From contig NC_133030.1 of assembly GCF_048771995.1 (NCBI RefSeq), forward strand, positions 41,788,001 to 41,852,000: a stretch of 64,000 nucleotides of DNA. The letters run 5' to 3'. The translations under genes were made by a program, and so were the position numbers. Below, piece by piece: positions 1 to 9,215 of this stretch. This stretch comes from Taeniopygia guttata (lineage: Eukaryota; Chordata; Aves; Passeriformes; Estrildidae). Under the pieces are notes generated by a model that saw nothing but the letters and a program-made list of their open reading frames with translations, did not search any database and was not told the origin of the DNA. How positions within the stretch are numbered: the first letter of the stretch is position 1; every line of letters begins with the position of its first letter.

Positions 1-2339
1 GTGTTTCAGTTATGTCCTCTCTGAATAGTCTCACCTGGTCCACCCATGGACAGCCCTGCAGTGGGTAGGGTGCTCTGACTCCCTCCACTCCTGGAGGTCC
101 CCTAGGTGGGACTGGGGAACTTTCCTGATGGGGTAGATAGCTGAGTGTTTAAATGTTGTCCCCATGTGTGACACTGTCAAGATTGTCACATTCCAGTGAC
201 AGAACCAGAGCAAGCCCTGTCTTATTATACAAAAACTCAGCACCAACTCCTTGAGACATCCTTCCTCATGAGGTTCAAGCCAACAAGAATTTTATCTGCT
301 GAATAAAGAGGTTGCTCTTGACTTGGGAGAAGACTCTGCCCAAACTTGGAGCAGTAAAACCTGCCTTACAGCACATCTGGTAACACAGTGCCTGGAGACT
401 TCCCATAGCTGGACATCACCTTTTTTCTGAGCCTTGTCTGGGGGAGAATGGGCTGCAAGCAGGCAGGTTAAACCAAACAGACAGAAAAGCTTCTGGCAGC
501 CATAGCTAAACTGCAAAAGTCTCCATGGTTGTAATGATGGAGCATTCTGCACCAAAGCAGGAAGCACTCTGTTCCCCCACTGAACTCCTCCAAGGAACAG
601 AAAAATGCTAACTACTTGTTTATAAGCTGGAAGCGGGTGTGTGCAGTCATCTGCATAACAGAACTGCCCAAGCTGTCTCTTTGTGTGTTTTCCAGCCCCT
701 ATGTTAATCACTGACCCTGCTGACTCCGGCATTTACCAGTGTCTCACTGCCCTGTGAGCACGGCTTTGCATTTGCAACCCAAGAAGTTAAAAGGATAAAG
801 GATGAGAAGGGAAGCTCAGCAGCTGTGGATATGAACACCAGCCTGCCAGAGGGGAAAAGAGCCAGGACTGGACAGGTTGATAGAGAGAGTGGAGCTGGCT
901 TTGAAAGATGGTCTGAAGGGGATAAAGCTCACCAGGGAATGGTTTAGGTCTCTCTTCCTTGCACTGTAGCTTCTCTAGGTCCAGTGTGAGAGACTTCTTT
1001 GAGTCCTGAAGGCCAGGGTTCAGTGTCACCTGGGGTGATGACTCCTAACTAAGGCTGGGAAGACTCTCAAGCAACCAGTCCACAGCTTCCAGGGAACCCT
1101 TTCCTCCTGTCAAACCTTCCCTGCATTCCTGGGATCAAATGTGAGGCAAGAGAAGTGGGAAGAAATGCTCTGGGATATGTGCTTCTGGGCAGTGAAGGTA
1201 TGCCTTGACTTGTGCAGCAATGTTTGCTCCTGGACTACGGTGTAAGCGAAGGCAGCAGGAGAGGGAGCTGGGCACATTTTCCCTTTGAAATATCTGTGTT
1301 TAGTTGCTCCCTGAATTGCACAGGAATACATGGTGTTTCCATGAGCCCTCCTGCCCTCTCGTTGCCAAATGCTGCAGCAGAAATGAGTGCCACAGTGAGG
1401 TTCCCCAAGGGCAGAGGCATGTGGAGCAGGAAGCCCTTGCTCTCTCTGGCATCAGGAGTTACTTTGTGCCCCTCATTGAATTTGGGGCAATTGTGGCAGG
1501 TTTCAGGCTGGTCCCCCCCAGGGATAGACTGGGGAGAGGGAGAAGAAACTAGATACTGCCTGCAACCAGAGCTACACACACAGGAGACAGGAAGCACTGA
1601 CACAGTTAGTGAAGGTCCCAACTCTTCCCTCTTGACCAAACTAAGACCCTGTCATTAAAATGCACCCAGGCTTCACAGCCAGGACCAGATGGGCTCCTTG
1701 GGTTCCTGTTTTGGGGTAGTGTAGGTTGGGATGAGGCAGGTTCTGGAGGAAGCTCTAGAGTTCTGGACATGTGGAGAGGCCATAGGGTGGAGGTGGTGTT
1801 GACAACTTAGCAATGCTGGATCGATGCTGGAATGAGGGTGCCTGATGTGCTGGCTGTTTGCACAGCCTCACGTGATGCCCAAGAAACAGGATGAAGCCAT
1901 TGTGAGAGCGGGAATTAAGGAGGGGGACCTCAGCCCTGAGATTAGGCTGAGGAGGCAGCAGGGCAGAGATAATGGGGAGAAAGACAGCTCCACTGAGGGC
2001 CCAGGTATCAGCAGACAGATGTAAGGCTGCCCAGAGCTGAGAACTGGGAAAAGGTTTGTGTAATTTGGGTGCCTCCCATAGACAAACGAGAAGGTTTTGA
2101 TGGGCAGCTTTGTCTGCCTTAGGAGTCCGGGGTCCCACCAGCCTGGCCTTGCTGGTAAAAGGGCACCACTTGGGAAGGAGAGAGGAAAGGGCAACTCCTA
2201 GCTAGCAGGAGAGCAGGACCGTGGACTCGTCAGGAGCAAGCCGGGAGAGAGGAGCGGACACACATACAGGCTGTGCCAACCCTTGGGCTGCAGTGACACT
2301 CACTCGGGACATACCTGCTCCCCGTGGACCACGATGCTT
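1..2339. other. Intergenic DNA upstream of VRTN
   Basis: No coding exon, RNA gene or clear transposon was recognised here on either strand. The open frames present are short, have no recognisable domain and overlap each other on both strands. In other vertebrates the next gene on this side is ABCD4, pointing away from VRTN. I could not identify any ABCD4 exon, so it probably lies beyond the left edge. Base composition rises to GC-rich from about 2.25 kb as the VRTN CpG island begins. Confidence 0.6.
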
Positions 2340-3270
2340 GCCCCACGCAGGCGCCCAGCTCCCACCCCGCGGCCCCAGTGGGCTCCGCCACTCGCCATGG
2401 GGCTGCAAGCCCGGGCGGGACGTGGGGCAAGAGGATGCTTTGGGGCACAGGGTGCCTGGGTGCTCCGGGGCGCAGCGGGGCAGGGCTGCCCGAGGCGGCG
2501 GGCCCTTTAAGTGCGGCGGCGGCGGCACAATGGCCATTATCACTTTAGCTTTGGAAGTGACCCCCGGCCCGCTCCGCTTTCATCTGGGCCGGGGCCACGG
2601 GGATGGCCCGCTTCCTGCCGGGGGAGGGGAGGGCGGGGGCCGGCGGCGAGGGGAGGGGAGGGGCGGCCCGGGTCGGCCCGGCCCGGCCCGGCGCCGCACG
2701 CGGCCGGCCGCTCCCGGGGGTCACTGCGGGGCTGGCACCGGGGCGGCCGCGGCTCCGCGCCGCTTCCTGCCGCCGCCCTTAAAGGTGCGGGGCGGCCCAG
2801 GGTGCGGGCTGGGCGTGACTTGACCCGCGGAGTCAGGTGAGTGCGGAGCCGTGCTGGGCGCCGTCGGGTCCGCGGCTCCTCGGCTCCTCGCTATCCCTTC
2901 CAAAGCCGCGGGCTGTCCCGCTCTGGCGGCACCATCCCGGGGCGGGAGGGCTTCCCATCCCGTTCTGCTCTTGGTCTCCGCTCGGCAGCTACCCGGGCAC
3001 CGGCGGCCTCTCCCCCGGCCCGGGGCTGTGTGTCCCTTTGTCTCCTGGCGAGGGGAGCGGCTGCCTGCGCTCCCACCCGGGGTGCGGGGCCGTCCCCGTC
3101 GCGGGGCAGCCGCCCAAAGCCGCCTGTGCCGCCTTCGGGAGAGGCGTGAGCGGCCGCGGTGCCTGGGGCTGGGGGTGTCTGTCAGGCGCCGTCCGCACCC
3201 GGGCGCTCGGTGCCCCCGCCCGAGGGGCGGACGAAGCCGGGCTTGGCTGCAGCGCTTCGGCCTAGGTTAA
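2340..3270 (+). promoter_or_regulatory. VRTN: CpG island and promoter region of VRTN
   Basis: This stretch is very GC-rich and dense in CpG, unlike the sequence on either side. It ends in the splice donor of the presumed 5' UTR exon (exon end 2836). It contains two near-identical blocks, CCCTTTAAGTGCGG at 2503-2516 and CCCTTAAAGGTGCGG at 776 bases past 2000 (2776-2790). Either could act as a weak TATA-like initiator. The 10-bp palindrome AATGGCCATT at 2529-2538 includes a YY1-type CCAT core and overlaps the SOX-like motif ACAATGG. The start site itself cannot be fixed from sequence. The downstream half (2837-3270) is the first part of the intron. Confidence 0.7.
2520..2836 (+). other. VRTN: Probable VRTN 5' untranslated exon (5' end unknown)
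   Basis: The sequence reads GAGTCAG then GTGAGTGCGG, so a strong donor starts at 2837. The matching acceptor is the pyrimidine-rich run ending in CAG at 6261-6263. Joining 2836 to 6264 places one G before the start codon and an A at position -3, a good initiation context. The frame upstream of the ATG stays open through this exon but contains no ATG, so translation should begin in the second exon. The left boundary given here is arbitrary, because no start site can be seen. Confidence 0.55.
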
Positions 3271-5293
3271 GGTGCGTCTGGGGTTTTTCCCTCTCCCGGT
3301 GAGCGACGCCCCATTTGTTAGCTTCGGTGGATATGTCAGTGTTGGCCGATGGAGCAGGCATTCTGCTGCCTTTGATACTTGCTTCTGGAGCTCCTCCGGT
3401 GATATTTCTAGCCTAGACAACTGCTGGAGGCTACCACTTCTGTGCTCCTGCTGTACGGTCCCCGGTGGTTCAAATATCCTCTTCTCAAATAAGAGCCTGT
3501 ACCACTGGGGTGGTGTGAACCCGCAGCTGGGGCTGGGAATTGAGCCACTTTACCCAGGTGGGCTGGGGTGCATGAATACCCCTGCTTCTCTGGGGTACAT
3601 GGGATTTTTGGCAGTTGGGGCTGAAGTCTTCTGGATTCCTGCTGGTGGGAGCATTTTTGGGACTGGCTGGGGGAACTTGCACTACTGGATGCCACCAGCC
3701 CATCAGTTTAGGTGAGGGAACGTGACCTGCAGCTGTTTCCTTATCTGTTACAATGCAAAAGTGGCCAGGTTAGGTAAAACCTTTATCAGCAGAAAAAGCT
3801 CCCTTGGTTGCTTCTTGGTGCTGAGGTGGTTTAGTGAACACTTGTCTGTTGTGTTCAGCGTGCTTCACTGGGGCTGTACAGGGAGAAGTGTTCCCTTTGC
3901 ATCAGGTCCTCTGTGCTGAGAGCTGCTGGGTTTGATCTGGCCATGAACCAAGCCCCCCAGCTTGTCTGACTTCTGATTTAACCAAGCCTCTCTCCACCTG
4001 ACCCAGGAGTTCCCTGCTGCTGATTCAGCTGTGGGTTTTGCCTTAGGATTGCTCTGGGAAGCAGGGGCTGACAGTGACATTGAGGCTGTGGATTTATTGC
4101 TGAAGAAAAGGATTAATGGCCTTTAAGCTGTGCCTCCAGCTCTCCCTCAGTCTATAAGGGGATGGCAAATGCCTACTAGGACAGAAATACCAAGGTTGCT
4201 GCTGGTGCTCTCTAGTCTATGTCAGCTATGTCCTCACCCCCTTCCGGGTGAAAAAAGTCTGTCTTGCCTTTCTTGGCTCCTCTGGTGGGATAGTGCTCAG
4301 AGAACTTGGCTGCTGCAAGGGGAGGTGGCTGGCTCCTAAAGCATTTGACAGACCACAGAGAGGGAGAACTTGGGCTCTGTCAGCCCTATAGTTGTCCTGA
4401 GTTGTGCCTTTGTTTCAGCTCCTCAAGCACATGTCACTCAACATAGGCTTAGTCAAAATTTCTATAAACTACTGTAAATTTCTGCAGACATCTAGGAAAA
4501 TAACAGTGCAGATCTGACCTGAAATGACAATTCCATGCCTTCTCAGACCAGGATTTTAAGACAGGTTTATCTTCCCTGCTTCACAGCTGTGTGCATTTGC
4601 CTGTGTTTGTCTCTAGTAACTGATGCCCTACAGCTGTGGGAGCAGCTGTAAGAATGTTCTGGCCTCTGACGTGCAGGAGATTGTGGAGAAGTTTGGAGCA
4701 GGGGAAGGGATGCAATTGGTGACTACCTGTGGTCTGATTAAAGGCAAGTGGCAGCAGCAGCACGGAGGCTCCTTGTGATGATGAACTTGTATGTGTCGAT
4801 GTGGTTCTGTGGCACCTCATGGGGTTTGTTCATGGCCAGGTGCCATAGATGTTACAGCACTAATAATCATATCTGCAGCAGGGCTGAAAATTGGGAGAGT
4901 TGTGGCTGGACATCTGCTTTACTATAGAGCTGCTGCTTTTCGTGCTTCTGCTGTTCCTTGTGTACCCACAGAGCTGTGAGTGCACAGTAGTACCTGTGAA
5001 GTGTTGAGAGAAGGTGAGCTCTAGCTGGCCTGTGAACTGAGCAAGCTGCAAAGTAATGCCGTACCTATCGGGCGTGATATAAGAATGAAGCTTAGGAGAA
5101 AATGGAGATTTGGCTTCTTGAGTGAGGTGTTGTCCCTGGGAGAAAACTGGCCCAAAAAGGGGGAGAGCAGGCTGGCTGGGCAGAGACCTGAGCTGTCTGA
5201 CTGTGAAAGGATGCTGAAGATGGCTGCACTGATGAAGCTGGAGCTAAGAGCCATGCAGCCATCATGAAAGTCCCTGGAGTGGTGGGGACAGAA

Positions 5294-5341
5294 CCACGTA
5301 GGAATCCAAAAGCTGAACAAAGCTTTTGGATTCCTATGTGG
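5294..5341. repeat. Inverted repeat, 21-bp arms with 6-base loop
   Basis: Arms 5294-5314 and 5321-5341 are reverse complements apart from one G/T pair at 5298/5337. The inner 16 base pairs (5299-5314 with 5321-5336) are exact, and the loop is GAACAA. It lies in the VRTN intron, next to a second inverted repeat ten bases on. The origin is unknown: a template-switch mutation, a small DNA-transposon relic or a hairpin RNA are all possible. Confidence 0.85.
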
Positions 5342-5350
5342 AATCCAGTA

Positions 5351-5380
5351 GAAATACAAATCTTTGACGCTTTGTATTTC
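5351..5380. repeat. Inverted repeat, exact 10-bp arms
   Basis: GAAATACAAA at 5351-5360 is the exact reverse complement of TTTGTATTTC at 5371-5380, with a 10-base spacer. It directly follows the longer hairpin at 5294-5341, so the two could form consecutive stem-loops in VRTN pre-mRNA. Nothing further can be said about function. Confidence 0.8.
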
Positions 5381-6264
5381 ATGAGTGGGAACTGGCATGC
5401 AGAGGGAGGTAGGACAGGACTGGGACCGGCTCAGGCAGGGAGGAGCGCTCCATAAAGATTCTGAAATACCCACTCAGTGCTTACACTCTGTCTGTACTTT
5501 TGAGTTGCCTCCTGCCTGGTAGCTTGTCTAGAAGCCCTCCTTTTGTGCCTTCTCCTTAGCTGGTGGTGTGTTGGCTGAGTGGCAAGTGACATCTAGTGTC
5601 GGCTCAGGTAGCAGTAGCTGTGGCTTGGGCTGGCTCTGTCGCTTCCATCCGAGGTTCTGTGGCAGTTTTTGGTGCATGCAATGGGTGCAGCTGCAGTGCC
5701 CTGCTCTGAGGGAGAAGGCAAGCTCCTTGCCTTTTCTGTTGAGCTTGACCAGCTAGATCCAGGTGTCTCCATGGCCCTATACAGGGTGGTTTTGTCACGG
5801 GTCCTTTCCTGTAGAAGTGACAAACATTTTCCTTTGAGGAAAACTCTTCTCTCTGGGTGCTGGTAGAGGAGTAGTAAAATGGAAATTATGGAACCACTAG
5901 AGGGAGAGGTGGGTGTAGGGGTGATGCCAGGCCAAAACCAGGTATGCAGTGGTAGGAGGTGACCTGGCTTCCGACCCCATGGGTGCAGTCACTCCTTAGT
6001 TTTGTGTAGACAAGTGGAGGCTGTGTGCCATATGTGCTGCCCACAGGAGGTCACTGGTAAGCCCATGTTCCACTCCCAGGTCTGCCTGGTGAGGATCAGG
6101 GCTTCCTCCTTTGTCCTTGGAATGTGCATGGTGGCCTTTCCTCTACCTTCTTCCCCCATCCTGTCTTTTGGGCAGGAGCTGAACTTGGAGGTCAGGTCAC
6201 TGCCAGTCTGGAGTGTGCATTGTCTTCACGTCCTGTGACTTTTTTATTTTTGTCATCCTTCAGG

Positions 6265-8292
6265 ATGATCCAGAGGCACCAGCTGGTGCAGTCTGTGCTG
6301 CAGGAGCTCCAGGAAGCCACCGAATGCTTTGGTCTGGAGGGTCTCACCAGTGCTGCACTGGAGGCAGAGAGGACCTTGTCATCTTTCTCCCTACCTGGCT
6401 ATTGTGGAAGTCAGTTTCAAGAGGAGCTGGAGGTTGACCGGGTAGCAAGGAGCCTCTATCCTGAGGATGCCCCAAGTAACATGCTGCCGCTCGTTTGCAA
6501 GGGTGAGGGAAACCGCCTCTTTGAGGCTGCTAGTGTGCTGCTCTGGGGCAACCCCAGCCTCAGCCTGGAGCTGCAGGTGCGTACTGTGGTGGAGATGCTG
6601 CTGCACAAACAATACTACTTAAATGGCATGATTGACTCCAAAGTGATGCTGCAGGCTGCCCGCTACTCCCTCTGCACTGAGGAGACCCCAGAGATGACCA
6701 GCCTTCCCATGGCTATCCTGGAAGCCATCTTTGATGCTGATATCAAAGCTACCTGTTTCCCTGGCACCTTTGCCAACATGTGGCATGTCTATGCTCTTGC
6801 CTCAGTACTGCAGTGTAACATCTACTCCATCTATCCCATGAGCAACTTGAAGATCCGACCCTATTTTAACCGGCTCATCCGGCCCAGGAAGTGTGGCCCA
6901 CGAACCTCCACGCTACACATCATGTGGTCAGGACAGCAGCTCTCCCGGCAGGTCTTCAAAGCACAGTACTTTGTGGCTGTGGTTGGCCTGGAGGAGCTGG
7001 AGCCTACAATACCTTCACCAGAGCCTCCTGTCCAGCCCATGAAGACCCTTGAGCTGCTGAACAGTGACCCCCAGTTGACCTACTCCAACCTGCGTGACCG
7101 CTACAGCATCACCAAGAGCACCTTCTACCGCTGGAAGCGCCAGTCTCGTGAACACCGGCAGAAAGCGGCTGCCAGGTTTGCAGCTAAACACTTCCTCCAG
7201 TCCTGCTTTCAGGAGGGCAATATAATCCCCCTCCAGCACTTCCGACAAATGTTTCCAGAAATCTCCCGATCCACATACTATGCCTGGAAGCACGAGATGC
7301 AGAGCATGGTCAACGGGGATACCTCTGCTCTGTCTGAGGCCCACAGGTTGCAGGAACTTCCCAGGGTTGTCCCAAAAAAGGCTGATGTGAATGAGCCAGC
7401 AAATCCACAAGGGAGCTTAAAATCCTCAAATCCTTCCCCAGATCCCATTCAAGCAGGAATCTTTATGCAAGGAGCCAAATCCTACCTGGAGAAATGCATT
7501 TCCATGAACACTCTGGTGCCTTACAGATGCTTCAAACGCAGCTTCCCAGGCATCTCCAGGTCCACTTACTACAACTGGCGAAGAAAAGCAATCAAGGAGA
7601 ACCCCAACTTCAAACACCCCCAGTCACCCTTGGATAACCAGAAAACTCTAGCTATAGGAAAGCCGTTCCTGCAATTGAAGCCAAGCAGCGTGCCTGTTAA
7701 GAAGAGACGGAATGGAGACAGGCCAGCATCCAGGAGTCTCCTGCAGCTCCATCCTTCTCTCTGCTGGAGAAAGCAGCTGCGAGATGTGGCCAGGAGGCAG
7801 GTCCAGCAATGGCAGCTGCCGTTCTGCAAGTACCGCCTGCGCTATCCATCTCTCTCCTCCACAGCCTACTGGTTTTGGAAGGGCAGTGGCCAAATCACTT
7901 GGCAGCATCGCCTGCCCTGGAGCAGCTCCAGCGTGCCATTGAACCGTGTGGCTTCCCTGGCACCTCCAAGAGCAGAGCCAGGCCTCAAATCACAGTGCCA
8001 TTTGGAAGTAGCCACCAAGCACATAGATAAGCCAGTGCCTGCCGTGCCATGCAACACCACCGTTTCGGGCTATGCCATGTCGGAGAGAGCCAACAGCCGG
8101 ATGTTTGTGATGGATGTGATCGCCACTGCCCAATTCAAGGCACAGGCCAAGCTGTTCCTGCAGCAGCGCTTTGAGTCGAAGACCTTCCCGACCTACAAGG
8201 AGTTCAGTGCCCGCTTCCCACTCACGGCCCGTTCCACCTATTACATGTGGAAGCGTGCCCTGCACGATGGGCTAACATTGGTGGATGCCTGA
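6265..8292 (+). CDS. VRTN: Vertnin, complete coding sequence in one exon
   Basis: This is a 675-residue protein, close to the roughly 700 residues of mammalian vertnin. The family is vertebrate nuclear DNA-binding proteins linked to somite segmentation and to thoracic vertebra number in pigs. The ATG at 6265 is chosen because it lies one base after a good acceptor, and because the protein start (MIQRHQLVQSVLQELQEA) is vertnin-like. Residues about 70-235 resemble an OTU fold: a GEGNRLF motif at 80-86 and a tryptophan/alanine helix around 173-185. The expected catalytic cysteine is Arg84. After this come repeated helix-turn-helix-like units that end in an STYYxWK motif, with the tryptophans at 290, 341, 438, 538 (degenerate unit) and 662. 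PVKKRR at 477-482 is a likely nuclear localisation signal. The frame is intact. The spacer between units is shorter than in mammals as I recall them. Identification is firm; the OTU reading is an inference from motifs. Confidence 0.97.
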   Translation: MIQRHQLVQSVLQELQEATECFGLEGLTSAALEAERTLSSFSLPGYCGSQFQEELEVDRVARSLYPEDAPSNMLPLVCKGEGNRLFEAASVLLWGNPSLSLELQVRTVVEMLLHKQYYLNGMIDSKVMLQAARYSLCTEETPEMTSLPMAILEAIFDADIKATCFPGTFANMWHVYALASVLQCNIYSIYPMSNLKIRPYFNRLIRPRKCGPRTSTLHIMWSGQQLSRQVFKAQYFVAVVGLEELEPTIPSPEPPVQPMKTLELLNSDPQLTYSNLRDRYSITKSTFYRWKRQSREHRQKAAARFAAKHFLQSCFQEGNIIPLQHFRQMFPEISRSTYYAWKHEMQSMVNGDTSALSEAHRLQELPRVVPKKADVNEPANPQGSLKSSNPSPDPIQAGIFMQGAKSYLEKCISMNTLVPYRCFKRSFPGISRSTYYNWRRKAIKENPNFKHPQSPLDNQKTLAIGKPFLQLKPSSVPVKKRRNGDRPASRSLLQLHPSLCWRKQLRDVARRQVQQWQLPFCKYRLRYPSLSSTAYWFWKGSGQITWQHRLPWSSSSVPLNRVASLAPPRAEPGLKSQCHLEVATKHIDKPVPAVPCNTTVSGYAMSERANSRMFVMDVIATAQFKAQAKLFLQQRFESKTFPTYKEFSARFPLTARSTYYMWKRALHDGLTLVDA

Positions 8293-9215
8293 GCTGGCCA
8301 CAGCTCCTCTGCTGATGTGCCCTTTGGCTCTCTGGGGCAGTGCCCAGGTTGGGGCCTCGCTAATTTTTGTTCTGGTTTGGTTTTGTTTTGTTCCTAGTCT
8401 CTGGCTTTCTTTTTTGTGTGGTTCAATCAGGTATGGGAGCATCCTCACAGTGCCTATTCCCAGAGGCTAGAGGAGTGGAAGGAGAAGGCATTGAGTATCC
8501 CAAGGGAGAGGGGCCAGGTAATTTTCCTTTCTTTGTGCTCAGAGGATGAGCAAGGGAGGTAATACTGTGCCAGTGTCATGGAATGCTGCTGGGACTCATG
8601 AGATGAAGGATGTGAAAGTCTCTCTGCCCCAGGCAGTTGCTTGAACGAGTAACGTGGATGTGCAGGATAAGCATGGAGATGCCTAGCATCTCATCAGTGA
8701 GCAGAGTAGTACTGGCTCAGCTGTAGGTGAGGAGAGGTTTGGGGAGTGCTCAGGTTTGTGTAAGAAGCATCTTTGGACTTCTCCCAGCTAAGGAGAATTA
8801 AAGCTTCAGTTGGGATAAGTGAAGCTCTGGCTTTTAATACCTGCCTCTGGCTGCCCTGAGATTTCCTAGATGGAGCAGAGGCTGGTAGATGAGGGGACTT
8901 GTGTGTGTCCTCATTGTAATCTGTATGCTGGGAATGCTAAGCTAGGAGTCAGTGTCTTTTGCAGGCTCTGGAGAAACTGTCCCTGGCCTTTCAGGTCTTG
9001 TAGCAATAACCTTTCACACAAACCTTTATTCTCTCAGATGGCAGCTAAATTACTTTTATAGGGTCTCTCTTCCCTGATGTCTAGGAGAATGCAGAGAGAC
9101 TGCAACTTGTGTGCCCAGTGTCCCTTCATCCTCTGTGCTGTGCTGCAAGCAACGTGGATATGTATTTCTCACTTGTAAGAAACCAAAGCAATAAAGACTC
9201 TTCCACTCCTAGCCC
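8293..9215 (+). other. VRTN: VRTN 3' untranslated region
   Basis: Non-coding sequence runs from the TGA at 8290-8292 to about 20 bases past a canonical AATAAA. It contains T-rich stretches near 8.37 kb and no competing open frame of note. The exact cleavage point is inferred. Confidence 0.65.
9190..9195 (+). terminator. VRTN: Poly(A) signal AATAAA of VRTN
   Basis: A perfect AATAAA lies about 900 bases after the VRTN stop codon. It is followed within 35 bases by a GT-rich segment (TGTGTGGTTT), as expected for a cleavage and polyadenylation site. Confidence 0.7.

Larger units (their letters stand above)
2837..6263 (+). other. VRTN: VRTN intron 1
   Basis: A GTGAGT donor at 2837 and a T-rich tract followed by CAG at 6261-6263 define this intron of about 3.4 kb. 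No other coding exon was recognised inside it. Its first 430 bases still belong to the CpG island. The notable content is a pair of neighbouring inverted repeats at 5294-5341 and 5351-5380, listed separately. The rest is ordinary mid-GC intronic sequence. Confidence 0.6.

Noticed and set aside
1..2200. ABCD4 exons expected on the left
   Set aside because: No ABC-transporter motif (Walker A or signature) was recognised on either strand.
2221..2823. 200-codon frame in the VRTN CpG island
   Set aside because: GC-rich sequence rarely contains stops. The translation is glycine/arginine/proline-rich with no recognisable domain.
2511..2840. In-frame upstream extension of VRTN through the 5' exon
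   Set aside because: The frame is open for about 109 codons and joins the VRTN frame after splicing, but it contains no ATG (it begins at GTG). The composition is that of a CpG island, and the known vertnin start matches the ATG at 6265.
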